64,000 bases of DNA from an uncultured Clostridia bacterium (GTDB taxonomy: Bacteria > Bacillota > Clostridia > Christensenellales > CAG-917). Positions within the stretch are counted from its first letter, which is position 1. Each line of letters starts with the position of its first letter. This document shows, piece after piece, positions 27,767 to 37,323 of the stretch. The stretch spans positions 1-64,000 of the forward strand of contig CANQBO010000004.1 of assembly GCA_947589475.1 (NCBI GenBank), read 5' to 3'. A program made the translations under genes and the position numbers. Below the pieces are notes generated by a model that saw only the letters and a list, made by a program, of their open reading frames with translations, was not told where the DNA came from and searched no databases.

Positions 27767-28945
27767 TCAATAATATTCTCTCAGTGTTTTGAACAGGGGA
27801 AGGGAGCGGAGTATCCTGCCTTTGTCCACGCAATAGGCGACGCGGCAATAGCCCTTCGCGGCGAAGTCGTCCCCGGGCACTATGAGCAGACCGAGGTCGC
27901 GCGCGCGAAGCGAGAGCGCTTTGGAGTCGCCGTCGGGAGCTTTCATCAAAATGTAGAACGCGCCGTCGGGAGGCGCACATTCAAAGCCCGCGGCGATGAG
28001 TCCGTCGTACATCAGCTTGCGGTTTTGAGCATAGGCGGCGAGGTCGGGTGCGGCGTCTTCGCACTTTGCGACTACGCGCTGAGCAAGGGCAGGCGCGCAT
28101 ACATAGCCGAGCGCTCTTCCCGCGCCCTGTATCGCGCAGAACAGCTCCCTGCACATGTACGCTTTTGGCGAGACCGCGACGTAGCCTATGCGCTCGCCGG
28201 GCAGGGAAAGCGTCTTTGAATAGCTGTAGCAGACGACGGTATTTGCGTAGTAAAGCGGAATGTAGGGCACCGTCGCGCCGTCGTAGGCAAGCTCCCGATA
28301 AGGCTCGTCCGAAATGATATAGATATGGGTTTTAAGCTGTTCGCTTTTGCGCTCGAGCAGGGCGGAGAGCTTCTCTATCAAAGTTTGGGAGTATATCTTT
28401 CCGCTCGGATTGTTGGGCGAGTTGACTATGACGGCTTTGGTGCGCGGAGTTATCGCCGCCTCCATAGCGTCAAGGTCGATGTCGAAGTTTTGCGTAAAGG
28501 GTACGGATATGGGCGTGCCGCCCGCCGCTTTGACGTACACGGGATATTCCGTAAAATAGGGCGCGCACAGAATAAATTCGTCGCCGCTTTCGCAAAGCGC
28601 GTTTATGGATATGGCAAGCGCGGCGGACGCTCCGCAGGTCATGTATATGAGTTCGGACGGCAAGCGGAAGTCGAAACGCCTTTGTATGCCGCGCGATACA
28701 GCCTCGCGCGTCTCGTCAAGCCCGTGCGCCGATGTGTAGCCGTGTATGCTTATCGTATCGGGATCTTCGGCGAGCGCCGCTATAGTCTTTTGCACCTTAT
28801 GCGGGGCAGGGACGCAGGGATCTCCTATCGAAAAGTCGAAAACGTAGTCTTTCCCAAGTGATTTCGCGCGCTGTTTGCCGAAGTCGTTGAGTTCTCTTAT
28901 CACGGAGCCTTCGCGTCCGACATCAAACATAAATTTGTTGAACAT
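27767..28945 (-). CDS. PLP-dependent class I/II aminotransferase
   Basis: A 392-residue fold-type I aminotransferase, probably acting on aspartate or an aromatic amino acid. Motifs: SIGDPCVPAPHKV (N-terminal substrate loop), GYTSAHGLDETREAV, TCGASAALA (phosphate-binding region, about 105), NSPNNPSGKIYS (about 176), ISDEPYRELAYDG with the PLP-binding aspartate and tyrosine (about 211), and SYSKTLSLPGERIGY with the Schiff-base lysine (about 245). The C-terminal GAFYILM and FAAKGYCRVAYC are also typical. The start is supported by AAGGAA. It is monocistronic, with its own terminator. The exact substrate cannot be assigned. Confidence 0.9.
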   Translation of the reverse strand: MFNKFMFDVGREGSVIRELNDFGKQRAKSLGKDYVFDFSIGDPCVPAPHKVQKTIAALAEDPDTISIHGYTSAHGLDETREAVSRGIQRRFDFRLPSELIYMTCGASAALAISINALCESGDEFILCAPYFTEYPVYVKAAGGTPISVPFTQNFDIDLDAMEAAITPRTKAVIVNSPNNPSGKIYSQTLIEKLSALLERKSEQLKTHIYIISDEPYRELAYDGATVPYIPLYYANTVVCYSYSKTLSLPGERIGYVAVSPKAYMCRELFCAIQGAGRALGYVCAPALAQRVVAKCEDAAPDLAAYAQNRKLMYDGLIAAGFECAPPDGAFYILMKAPDGDSKALSLRARDLGLLIVPGDDFAAKGYCRVAYCVDKGRILRSLPLFKTLREYY

Positions 28946-29058
28946 TTCCTTGTCTCCTAATATTTTTATTATTATATCACCGCGACTCGGAGTTTGTAAA
29001 TATTTTTGATGACAAGCGGGACAAGCGGTGCTAAAATATATATGGAAAGGAGGGAGCT

Positions 29059-29814
29059 ATGGCTACTCTTAAAGATTCAAACGTTGAAGCGGTGAAAAGG
29101 CTCGCCGACGCGCTCAGAGGCGCGACGAGAGCGGTCGCGCTTACGGGGGCGGGCATATCCGTGCCCAGCGGCATACCCGATTTTAGAAGCGGCGGCGGAC
29201 TATACAGCACAAAGTTCGGCAAATTCGACCCCGAAACTATGCTTTCGCGTTCGTTTTTTGACGCGCACCCCGAGGAGTTTTTCGCGTTTTACAGGGAGAA
29301 AATGATATATGAGGGCGCAAAACCAAACCCCGCGCACCTTATGCTTGCCGAGCTTGAGAGGAGGGGAATACTCTCCGCCGTCGTCACGCAGAACATAGAC
29401 GGTTTGCATTTCGACGCGGGCAACAAGCGCGTTTTCGAGTTGCACGGCAGTGTGAGGCGCAACAGATGTATGAAGTGCGGCAAGAGACAGGACGGGACGG
29501 ACGTCGTCTTGAAATCGGACGGAGTGCCGAGGTGCGACTGCGGCGGCGTCATAAAGCCCGACGTGGTGCTGTATGAGGAACCGCTCGACAAGGACGTCTT
29601 TATGGGCGCGGAGAGGTGTATCGAGCATGCCGACGTCATGCTTGTCATAGGCACTTCCCTCAAAGTTTATCCCGCCGCGGGGCTGTTGTATTCCTTTTCG
29701 GGGGATACGCTCGCGCTCATAAACAAGGGCGATGCCATGACGGGCGGCAGGGCGGACATATTCATCGACGACGATTGCGCCGCCGTCGCTCAAGAATTGA
29801 TGAAACTGCTGTAA
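29059..29814 (+). CDS. cobB: NAD-dependent protein deacylase (sirtuin)
   Basis: A 251-residue sirtuin that removes acyl groups from lysines while consuming NAD. NAD-binding motifs are GAGISVPSGIPDFRS (about residue 33), TQNIDGLH (about 112) and the catalytic histidine in ELHGSV (about 132). The zinc ribbon is CMKCGKRQ...CDCGG (about 140-163). Later motifs are IGTSLKVYPAAGL and INKG. AAGGAGG gives a strong start. It lies divergently from the aminotransferase and upstream of the PH-domain protein, from which it is separated by 90 bp. Confidence 0.95.
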   Translation: MATLKDSNVEAVKRLADALRGATRAVALTGAGISVPSGIPDFRSGGGLYSTKFGKFDPETMLSRSFFDAHPEEFFAFYREKMIYEGAKPNPAHLMLAELERRGILSAVVTQNIDGLHFDAGNKRVFELHGSVRRNRCMKCGKRQDGTDVVLKSDGVPRCDCGGVIKPDVVLYEEPLDKDVFMGAERCIEHADVMLVIGTSLKVYPAAGLLYSFSGDTLALINKGDAMTGGRADIFIDDDCAAVAQELMKLL

Positions 29815-29904
29815 ACAAAGGTTTAAAACATCAAAACGCGCGCATGAAATGCCTTTTTCGCAAATATATGCGCATCGATGTAAACATATAAGGAGGCGAA
29901 ATGT

Positions 29905-30609
29905 ATGAATATAGACGAAAAATATTTCGCGCCGTCCGTGGCGGACAATTCTTTGGATGGCGTGCTCGAGCCGTGCGAAAAAGTGCTTTTCCGTTCAAAA
30001 CCGGACAAAAAATCGTACATTTTGGCGGCGGTGATCAAGATGTTGCCTATCGCTCTCATTTGGCTGTGCTTTGACGCAACTTTCCTCATTTTCATAGGGC
30101 GGGCACTAAGCAGAGGCGAAATGCCCATGTCAATGCTCGGCTTTGTCATCCCTTTTTTCATAATACATCTTGCGCCCGTGTGGATATGGCTGTACAGGAT
30201 AATACGCTCCACGGTTGAGATCAAAAACATAGAATACGCCTTTACGGACAGGCGCGTAATCGTGCGCAGCGGCGTCATCGGCATAGATTTCAAATTTTTC
30301 TACTACGACAAAATAGAAAGCGTCGTCGCAAAGGTGGGACTCATAGACAGAATGTGCAAAGTGGGCGACATCTACATCACCGCGGCGGGCACGGCGGGCG
30401 TCATCTTCGACCAAAAGGATCCCTACGGACTTGCGACCAAACTTCAAAAGCTTGCGACGGACATCCGCGCCGACATCAGCTATCCAAATGCTCTCCGTCC
30501 CGATCAAAACCCCGGCTACAACACGCAACTCGCCTCGGACGCGTTTGCGCCAACCGCCGACGGCGCACAGGCTCAAGAAACAGCCGAGGAAAATAAAGAT
30601 CAAGAATAA
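29905..30609 (+). CDS. Bacterial PH-domain (bPH_2, YdbT-like) membrane protein
   Basis: A 234-residue protein. Two hydrophobic segments (about 45-68 and 80-102) are followed by a bPH_2 domain: IEYAFTDRRVIVRSGVIGID, FYYDKIESVVAKVGLIDRM, GDIYITAAG (about 112-160). The C-terminal ~45 residues are a polar glutamine- and glutamate-rich tail. The function of this family is not well defined; it is probably a membrane-associated scaffold. AAGGAGG precedes the start at 29905, and an out-of-frame ATG at 29901 is ignored. It ends at a bidirectional terminator. Confidence 0.85.
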   Translation: MNIDEKYFAPSVADNSLDGVLEPCEKVLFRSKPDKKSYILAAVIKMLPIALIWLCFDATFLIFIGRALSRGEMPMSMLGFVIPFFIIHLAPVWIWLYRIIRSTVEIKNIEYAFTDRRVIVRSGVIGIDFKFFYYDKIESVVAKVGLIDRMCKVGDIYITAAGTAGVIFDQKDPYGLATKLQKLATDIRADISYPNALRPDQNPGYNTQLASDAFAPTADGAQAQETAEENKDQE

Positions 30610-30743
30610 ATTGTGAATGTATCCCGATATGAGGCACAAGGCGGGAAAATATTCCTGCGGGAGTGTGGACGAAAAAAGACTGAGACGCGGGGGTTTAAAC
30701 CCGCATATGACGCGCGGAGGGGAGTAAAATATATCATAAAAAG

Positions 30744-30769
30744 AAAGCGGGCTTGTCGCCCGCTTTTTT
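30744..30769 (+). terminator. Bidirectional intrinsic terminator
   Basis: AGCGGGC, loop TTGTC, GCCCGCT, then TTTTTT on the plus strand and a CTTTCTTTTT tract on the minus strand. It separates the convergent PH-domain and aspartokinase genes. Confidence 0.85.
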
Positions 30770-30792
30770 ATATCATCGTCGACAGGCGAAGC

Positions 30793-32103
30793 CTAATCGA
30801 CGGAAAATTCGGAATAGATGGCGTTTATCGCTTTTTCGTAGTCGAAGGAGTCCACTCCGACGATTATGTTCAACTCGGAGGAGCCTTGATCTATCATGCG
30901 GATGTTGATGTGTTTTTCGGCGAGCGCCTTGAATATCTTCGCGGCGGTGCCCTGTCTTGAGGTCATGTTGTGTCCTACCGTAGCGATGAGGGACAGTCCC
31001 GACTGCACGTCTATGCCGTCCGCTTTCGTAGCGCGCCAAAGCGAGGCGATGAGGGAGGGCAGTTTGCCCTCGAGATATTCGTCCCTCACGATTACGGACA
31101 GCGCGTCTATGCCGGATGGCATATGCTCAAACGACACGCCCTCCTCCTCGAGCACGGACAGCACGCGGCGCGCAAATCCTATTTCGCTGTTCATCATTTC
31201 CTTTTGGATGTTGATGATCGAAAAGCCTTTTCTGCCCGCGATGCCCGCGATCACGTTTTTCCCACCCATATGGCGCACGTTCGGCACGATTACGGTCCCC
31301 GCCGCGGACGGATGGAAGGTGTTTTTTATGTTTATTGGGATACCCGCGCGGCGCACGGGGAATATAGCCTCGGGATGAAGCACTTCCGCTCCCATGTACG
31401 CAAGCTCCCTAAGCTCGTCATAGCTCAGGCACTCTATCAGCTTCGGAGATCGCACTATGCGCGGGTCTGCGGAGAGGAAACCGTCGACGTCCGTCCAGTT
31501 TTCGTATACGTCCGCGCCCACAGCGCTTGCGACGATCGCCCCCGAGATGTCGCTGCCTCCGCGCGAAAAAGTCTTTATCTCGCCGTTGGGCAAAGCGCCG
31601 TAAAAACCGGGGAGCACCGCGCGATCCGCTTTGCTCAGTGCGGCGCGCAGACGCGTGAGGGAGTCCTCGAGCAGCAGTTCGCCGTCATTGGAAAACGCAA
31701 TAAGACCCGCCGTATCCACAAACGGAACGTCGAGGGCGGCGGCGAGGATGACGGCGCTCAAATACTCGCCGCGGGAAGCAGTAAAATCGCGCGAATGCGC
31801 ATTCAGGATGTCCTCGCGCACTCCGTCAAGTATCGCCGAGATGTCGATGTTCAAGCCGAGGTCGTCGCATATGTCGCAAAATCGCCGATATATTGCAGAA
31901 AATTTTTCGTCGAAATCTCCGCCGTCAAGCGCGGAAAAACAGGCGTACAGCGCGTCCGTGATCTTTATGTCGGCTTTGTTACGCTTGCCGGGAGCAGAGA
32001 CTACGACGTACTTGCGGCTCGCGTCCCGCCGCACGATCTCCATAACTTTTCTTATGCTTTCGCCGTCCGCCATGGACGTGCCGCCAAATTTGCATACTCG
32101 CAT
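30793..32103 (-). CDS. Aspartate kinase
   Basis: This enzyme phosphorylates aspartate, the first step to lysine, threonine and methionine. I choose ATG 32103, giving the family N-terminus MRVCKFGGTSMADGESIRKV and 436 residues; the longer frame upstream is unlikely. The kinase domain shows VVSAPGKRNKADIKITDALY, SRGGSDISGAIVASAVGADV, NWTDVDGFLSADPRIV and ELAYMGAEVLHPEAIFPVRR. Two ACT domains follow (about 290-436), including the second with HINIRMIDQGSSELNIIVGV, the usual site of feedback inhibition by amino acids. It stands alone, without linked biosynthetic genes. Confidence 0.95.
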   Translation of the reverse strand: MRVCKFGGTSMADGESIRKVMEIVRRDASRKYVVVSAPGKRNKADIKITDALYACFSALDGGDFDEKFSAIYRRFCDICDDLGLNIDISAILDGVREDILNAHSRDFTASRGEYLSAVILAAALDVPFVDTAGLIAFSNDGELLLEDSLTRLRAALSKADRAVLPGFYGALPNGEIKTFSRGGSDISGAIVASAVGADVYENWTDVDGFLSADPRIVRSPKLIECLSYDELRELAYMGAEVLHPEAIFPVRRAGIPINIKNTFHPSAAGTVIVPNVRHMGGKNVIAGIAGRKGFSIINIQKEMMNSEIGFARRVLSVLEEEGVSFEHMPSGIDALSVIVRDEYLEGKLPSLIASLWRATKADGIDVQSGLSLIATVGHNMTSRQGTAAKIFKALAEKHINIRMIDQGSSELNIIVGVDSFDYEKAINAIYSEFSVD

Positions 32104-32283
32104 ATCGGACACCCAACACCTTTTACTTCTGTTATATTCTATTGTTTCGCGCGCGAAGTGGTGAATTTTTAAGCGGGTCGCGCGACGAGTAGCTTCGCGT
32201 CCGAGCGACGTAGTCACTGACTGAGTTTGGAGCGTCGCTAAACGAGGGGCATGGCAGGGAATTCGCATTTCGGATAAAAGCAA

Positions 32284-32321
32284 ACCGCGAGGGAATATGT
32301 CATCTCATATTCCCTCGCGGT
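32284..32321 (-). terminator. Long perfect hairpin, probable GH3 terminator
   Basis: A 16-bp perfect inverted repeat (32284-32299 with 32306-32321) with a 6-nt loop. On the minus strand it is followed by a TTTGCTTTT tract. It lies about 210 nt past the GH3 stop. The perfect stem could also mark a processed element. Confidence 0.6.
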
Positions 32322-32533
32322 CGTTCTTTGATCAACGCTCATTCTATTTAGGAGCCGAGCGCCGCAACGCTTTTCATGACAAGCGCAGTATTTTGTCGAT
32401 ATCCGCGTTTTGTCAAGCGTCGCGCAACGATCGCCGTAAGTTGGCGCTTAGTTTTGTGACAAATGCCGATTGAAGCTCGGAGTTTGCGCAATTAAGGCAT
32501 ATAGTTCGGCGGTCCTTTTTTCGGGCAGGACGA

Positions 32534-35008
32534 TCATTCCGCCTTCTTTGCCTTCTTCTTGACGGAGTCGGGTTTGCGGTATTTCTTTTTGAAACCGCCG
32601 AGGAATTTGCAAAAGCCGCCGCGTTTGCCGTTTACCATATCCACGAGACCTTCGAGGGTGCGCTCGGAAATTATCGTAGGCGCCCATTGCACTGTGCACC
32701 TCAAAGGCATATCGAGGGCGGAGTTTATGATCATCTCGGGGTTCTCAGCGGACTTTGCCACAAGTTTGCAACCGAATTTGACGACGCCCGTGATGAATCT
32801 GCCCCACGGCGACACGCTGACTTGTCCGAGGCTGTTGTTGCAAGTAAGCTCGCCCTTCTTATAGGCGGAGTTGTCGGGAATTGCGTGAGACAGCAATGCC
32901 TCGAAATCCTTATCGGGGACCTCGCCGCCCTTAAGCGAATAATAGTAGGGCGCAGTCTTATGGTAGTCGGGGATGGGCGCGTCGGGGTTTGCGCTCTCGA
33001 CATAGACGCGTGCGGTGAGTTTGATGTCGCGCGAGGACGCTCCGACCAAAATGTCGAAGTCGCCGCTTTCGATGTGCCAATCGTTGATGTTGACGTTGTA
33101 ATATGCGAAGGCGCGGCTGTCGAGGTTTATGGAGATCTCTTTTTCTTCACCCGGTTTCAGATAGACTTTCTTGAAGCCTTTCAGCTCCTTGACGGGACGG
33201 AATATAGTGCTCTCGACGTCGCTAACATACAGCTCGGCGACTTCCGCTCCCGCAACTGTGCCCGTATTTTTGACCTTGAATGTCACGGTGAGTGGCTCGC
33301 CCTCCTTTATCCTGTCCGCGGACAGTTTGAGGTCGCCGTATTCAAACGTCGTGTAGCTCAAACCGTAGCCGAAGGGGTAGCGCACGGGCTTGTTCGCCTT
33401 GTCGAAATAGCGATAGCCGATGTACACGCTCTCGCGATACTCCACGGTGCGCGGACCCATGGGGAAGTATTTGGACACTATGTTGTCCTCGCCCTTGACG
33501 GGGAATGTCTCGGGAAGCTTGCCCGATGGATTGACCGCGCCGTACAGCACGTCGTACGCCGCCTCGCCGACGGCTTGTCCGCCTATGTAGAGGTTGAGTA
33601 TGGATTTGACGTCCTTCTCCCATTCGCCGAGTACGACGGGCGCGCCTATGGACAGCACGACTATGACGTTTTTGTTGACCTTGAGCAGTTCGCTCACAAG
33701 CAAGTTGTGCGCCTCGGGCATGTTGAGGTGAGAGCGGTCGTAGCCCTCCGATTCGTAGGCGTCCGTGAGACCTATGAACACCACGACTTTATCCTTTCCC
33801 TCCGCCGTTTTGAGCGCCTGTTTCAACAGTTTTTTGCTCATGCCGTCGCCATTGAGGGTGTAGCCGTCCGCATATTCGTATGCCTGTCCCGCCTCGTCGA
33901 GGGCGTCCGTAAAGGATACGATCTTTGTCGCGGCGATGTGGCTCGATCCCGCGCCTTGAAAACGCGCTTGCTTTGCGAGTTTGCCGATGACAGCGATCTT
34001 CTCCGTCTTTTTGAGGGGTAGGGCGCCGTCCTCGTTTTTGAGCAGTACCGCGCTGTTTGCCGCGGCTTTTCTTGCGATCTTATGATTTTTCTCGAAATCG
34101 GTCTTGTGACCCTCGACTTCGCGCTCTCTGTTTTCAAAGGCGAACTTTATCATTCTCAGCGCGATCCTGTCAAGATCCTCTTCCTTCAGCGAGCCGTCGT
34201 TGACCGCGGCGATTATCTTGCGGTCGTTGAGGCCCTTGTTGCCGGGCATCTCGAGGTCCAGCCCCGCTCTTACGCCCTCTATACGGTCGTTGACCGCGCC
34301 CCAGTCGCTGACTACGATGCCTTTATACCCCCATTCGTCGCGCAATACGTCCGTGAGCATGCGCTTGTTGTCCGAAAGATAGGTGCCGTTGAGACGATTG
34401 TACGAGCACATCACCGTTGTGGGCTGTTCCTCCTTAACGATGCGCTCGAAAGCGGGCATGTATATCTCGCGCAGTGCGCGCTCGTCCACGACGGAACTTA
34501 TGTTCATACGGATATGTTCCTCATTGTTGGCAAGGAAGTGCTTGAGCGATGTGCCGACGTTTTCCTTTTGTACGCCGTGTACCCACGCTCCGCCCATAAC
34601 GCCCGCAAGGTAGGGGTCCTCGGAAAAATATTCGAAGTTTCTGCCGCACAGGGGACTGCGCTTGATGTTGACGCCGGGACCCAAAACCGTGCAAACCTTG
34701 AGACCCTTTGCCTCGTCCGCTATAGCCGCGCCCACTTCCTCAAGCAGAGCGGGATCCCAGCTTGCCGCCGTCGCCGCCGCGCCCGGGAAGCATGTCGCGG
34801 GTTCGGACGAACCCATGATGTTGGTTCCGTTGGACTTCTGCTTTTCCTTCCTCAGACCGCTCGGCCCGTCCGACACCCAAACCGCGGGGATGTCGATGTC
34901 GTCGCGCTTGATGGGTTGCGTGAGCCAGTTGGTAGACCCCGAACAAAGCGACGCTTTTTCCTCAAGCGTAAGCTTTGACAGTATCGCCTTATAATCTTTT
35001 TCTGTCAT
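32534..35008 (-). CDS. Glycoside hydrolase family 3 beta-glycosidase
   Basis: An 824-residue GH3 enzyme, probably a beta-glucosidase acting on plant-derived oligosaccharides. Order: GH3 N-terminal barrel with LSGSTNWLTQP-like opening, KHFLANNEEHIRM (the KH catalytic/transition-state region, about 155), GIVVSDWGAVNDR with the nucleophile aspartate (about 249); GH3 C-terminal domain with AVIGKLAKQARFQGAGSSH; then an Fn3-like domain (LTVTFKVKNTGTVAGAEVAE, about 605-680). A ~120-residue C-terminal tail with basic and Lys-rich ends (ending SVKKKAKKAE) is an addition. No signal peptide is seen from ATG 35008, so it is likely cytoplasmic. GGAGG 5 nt before 35008 sets the start. Confidence 0.95.
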   Translation of the reverse strand: MTEKDYKAILSKLTLEEKASLCSGSTNWLTQPIKRDDIDIPAVWVSDGPSGLRKEKQKSNGTNIMGSSEPATCFPGAAATAASWDPALLEEVGAAIADEAKGLKVCTVLGPGVNIKRSPLCGRNFEYFSEDPYLAGVMGGAWVHGVQKENVGTSLKHFLANNEEHIRMNISSVVDERALREIYMPAFERIVKEEQPTTVMCSYNRLNGTYLSDNKRMLTDVLRDEWGYKGIVVSDWGAVNDRIEGVRAGLDLEMPGNKGLNDRKIIAAVNDGSLKEEDLDRIALRMIKFAFENREREVEGHKTDFEKNHKIARKAAANSAVLLKNEDGALPLKKTEKIAVIGKLAKQARFQGAGSSHIAATKIVSFTDALDEAGQAYEYADGYTLNGDGMSKKLLKQALKTAEGKDKVVVFIGLTDAYESEGYDRSHLNMPEAHNLLVSELLKVNKNVIVVLSIGAPVVLGEWEKDVKSILNLYIGGQAVGEAAYDVLYGAVNPSGKLPETFPVKGEDNIVSKYFPMGPRTVEYRESVYIGYRYFDKANKPVRYPFGYGLSYTTFEYGDLKLSADRIKEGEPLTVTFKVKNTGTVAGAEVAELYVSDVESTIFRPVKELKGFKKVYLKPGEEKEISINLDSRAFAYYNVNINDWHIESGDFDILVGASSRDIKLTARVYVESANPDAPIPDYHKTAPYYYSLKGGEVPDKDFEALLSHAIPDNSAYKKGELTCNNSLGQVSVSPWGRFITGVVKFGCKLVAKSAENPEMIINSALDMPLRCTVQWAPTIISERTLEGLVDMVNGKRGGFCKFLGGFKKKYRKPDSVKKKAKKAE

Positions 35009-35099
35009 AATTTCCTCCAAAAAAATGTATGAACATACAATTATAGATATATTATACATTAAATAAATCGCCCTTGCAATAGTCATTTGACCACTTTTC

Positions 35100-36243
35100 G
35101 CGATTTAGAGCGGGAAACGCCCTCGCTTGCATTTTGCTTGCCTTATGTCGAGCGTATAAGTGCTCGGACAGAGTTCCCATTATAAGTAGGGACCCCCACC
35201 ACCCGTTTGCATTTGCTCAATACCCTCGCCCATTACGAAGTAAGGGCGATAAGGGCACACTGCCCATTTACCCCGCAAAATCACTACGTAATTTTGTGGG
35301 GACCCCTTAGAGGCTCAGACATGCTTTGAATTTAGCACGCAAAAAACATAACGCTTCACAATTCTCTTACCCCATAAAATTCGTTCCACACGCTGTACAT
35401 TTCTGCACTGTTTTACATTGTCACTCATTATTATGGGGACCCCAAAACAGCTCGGACAAATGTTGCGTTAGAAATGCTCATGGCTCGCGCCTTTTGCGCT
35501 TGGGGACGCGGGCTTACGCCCGCTTATTTATTACGGGACCCCCACCACCCGCGAAATTTTCGCGGGAGCCTCCCCCTATACTCACGTTTGTCTGAGCGAC
35601 ATCGGGGTCCCCACGAAAAGTATTTTTCGTGGGGTAAATCAAGGGAGATGCCTACGCTTAGACAAAGTTTTCGTTATATGCTCGGATAAACTTCTCATTA
35701 TCCGCTTTGGGCATACCCCTTTACAGCGTGAGTGTAGGAACGTTATCGGGGGTCCCCATAATAATGAGTGACGATGTCACTTTTTAAATAATCATTACGC
35801 GAGTGGAACGAATTTTATGGGGTGATTTTAGGGGGAGGCTCCGCGTGAAAGCAAGCGGGCGTAAGCCCGCGTCCCCAAGCGCAAAAAATAGCAAGCCATG
35901 AGCATTTCTGTCTTCAAAGGCTAGCTTCTTGACAAATGCAGAATTGTGAAGCGTACATTTTTTGCGCGCGGAGTGGCGTAGCATTTGCGGTGGGCTTATA
36001 TAGCACCTTGCTCTGCAATGGTGCCCAGCCCTGAGCAAATGCAAGCGGGTGGTGGGGGTCCCGAGAAAACACTCGGACAGAGGATGCTTTATGGAAGCGG
36101 GCATGGCAAACGTAAATTATGAGTGCGTTCAGGCTAAGCGATGAGACCGGCGTAAATATTAAGTTCTCACGCGGGAGTTTGTGCCATACGCACAATAAAA
36201 AACGCAAGCGACGGCAAGAAATTGCCTAGCTCGCGTTTTTAGC
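35100..36243. repeat. Composite dispersed repeat region B
   Basis: About 1.1 kb without a supported gene. Much of 35700-35955 is the inverted copy of 6945-7160. Segment 35604-35655 matches 7210-7275 directly. TGTCCGAG-type motifs occur inverted at about 35147, 35452 and 36066. GGGACCCCCACCACC occurs at about 35189 and 35539 and inverted near 36050. Many blocks are flanked by GGGGTCCCC or CCCGC arms able to form hairpins. The region ends in a terminator block (36197-36240) related to those at 15494 and 45921. Confidence 0.7.
36197..36240. terminator. Terminator-like hairpin of the repeat family
   Basis: AAAAACGC...GCGTTTTT arms enclosing GGCAAG/TTGCC. T-runs exist on both strands. It lies beyond the 3' end of cdaA on the minus strand. 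Confidence 0.6.
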
Positions 36244-36403
36244 TTGGGACCCAAAGGGCAAATCGCCATATGCCGAGGCGCGGGGTGCATGTGGCGTGTG
36301 GGGCGAAAAGCCCCGCATAGAACGCAAAAAGCCCTGCGTGGAGCGATGAAGTCCCTTGTCGAGGGCGCGGGGTGGAACCCCGCATACGGCGCGGGTCCTG
36401 AAA

Positions 36404-37273
36404 TCAATAAAATCTGCCCGTCTTGCTGCGTTTTTTCTTTTTGTGGGAGTTGGCTTCGCGCATGGCGATGGCGGTGGGGGAGATTCCGTAGGCTTCCTCG
36501 ATCTCGTCCTTGAGTTTGTCCATGGTCATATAGCGTTTGATCTCGCCGTGTTTGACGACGGAAATTATGCCCGTTTCCTCGCTGACGACGATGGAGAGCA
36601 CGTCCGTTTCTTCTGTGACGCCGATGGCGGCGCGGTGGCGGGTGCCCATTTCCTTGTTGACGTTGCGCTGGGTGAGCGTGAGGAAGCAACCTGCGGCGAC
36701 GATCTTATTGCCGCGTACTATGACGGCGCCGTCGTGAAGGGGCGCTTTGGTGTTGAAGATGCTCTCGAGCAGGGGAGCGGAGAGGGTAGCGCCGAGGCGG
36801 GTGCCCGTGTCGAGGATATTATCGTGAATGTCGCCGACGGAGTCTATGATTATGATCGCGCCGACGTCCTGTTTTGACATATCCTGACATGCGGTGAGAA
36901 TTTCCGCGGTGGCTTCTCTAAGCTCGTCGTCGCTGGTGTGCATCTCAAATTGCCGCTGTTGGCTGGACACCTTTTGGAAGATGTTTTTGAAGTCGTTTTG
37001 ATAGACGACGCAGGCGCACACGATGTCGAAGATGACGACATAGTGCATGATGTACTTCGCCACCTCGAGAATGTGCTTTTCGGGGTAGTAGGCGGAGAGA
37101 GTCTGCACGGCTATTTCGAGCACGCAGCCGAGCAAGAGCAGACAGAGCACCTTGACGTTGCGCTTGTAGATGAAAAAGAGCAACATAACCACGAGCACTA
37201 CGACCAAAATGACCGCGTCTATGGCGGCAAAGGGGCCTATGTTTTTTGCAAATTCAACAAAATTGTAATCCAT
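36404..37273 (-). CDS. cdaA: Diadenylate cyclase CdaA
   Basis: Makes cyclic di-AMP from two ATP, a signal controlling potassium and cell wall homeostasis. It has three N-terminal membrane segments (about 18-100), a short coiled region, and then the DAC domain. The catalytic motifs are intact: LHDGAVIVRGNK (DGA, about 195) and TRHRAAIGVTEETD (RHR, about 228). The C-terminus is basic (KKKKRSKTGRFY). Length is 289 residues, slightly longer than usual. GAGAGGAAT supports the start. It follows a membrane protein and holA in one minus-strand operon. The usual partner cdaR (YbbR repeats) is not in this window. Confidence 0.95.
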   Translation of the reverse strand: MDYNFVEFAKNIGPFAAIDAVILVVVLVVMLLFFIYKRNVKVLCLLLLGCVLEIAVQTLSAYYPEKHILEVAKYIMHYVVIFDIVCACVVYQNDFKNIFQKVSSQQRQFEMHTSDDELREATAEILTACQDMSKQDVGAIIIIDSVGDIHDNILDTGTRLGATLSAPLLESIFNTKAPLHDGAVIVRGNKIVAAGCFLTLTQRNVNKEMGTRHRAAIGVTEETDVLSIVVSEETGIISVVKHGEIKRYMTMDKLKDEIEEAYGISPTAIAMREANSHKKKKRSKTGRFY

Positions 37274-37323
37274 ATATTCCTCTCATCCCGCAGTGGGAAT
37301 AAAACTTTTTCAAAAGTCTAAGC

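Noticed and set aside
30613-30743. Small open frame after the PH-domain gene
   Set aside because: It runs through spacer and the terminator, with no start site support.
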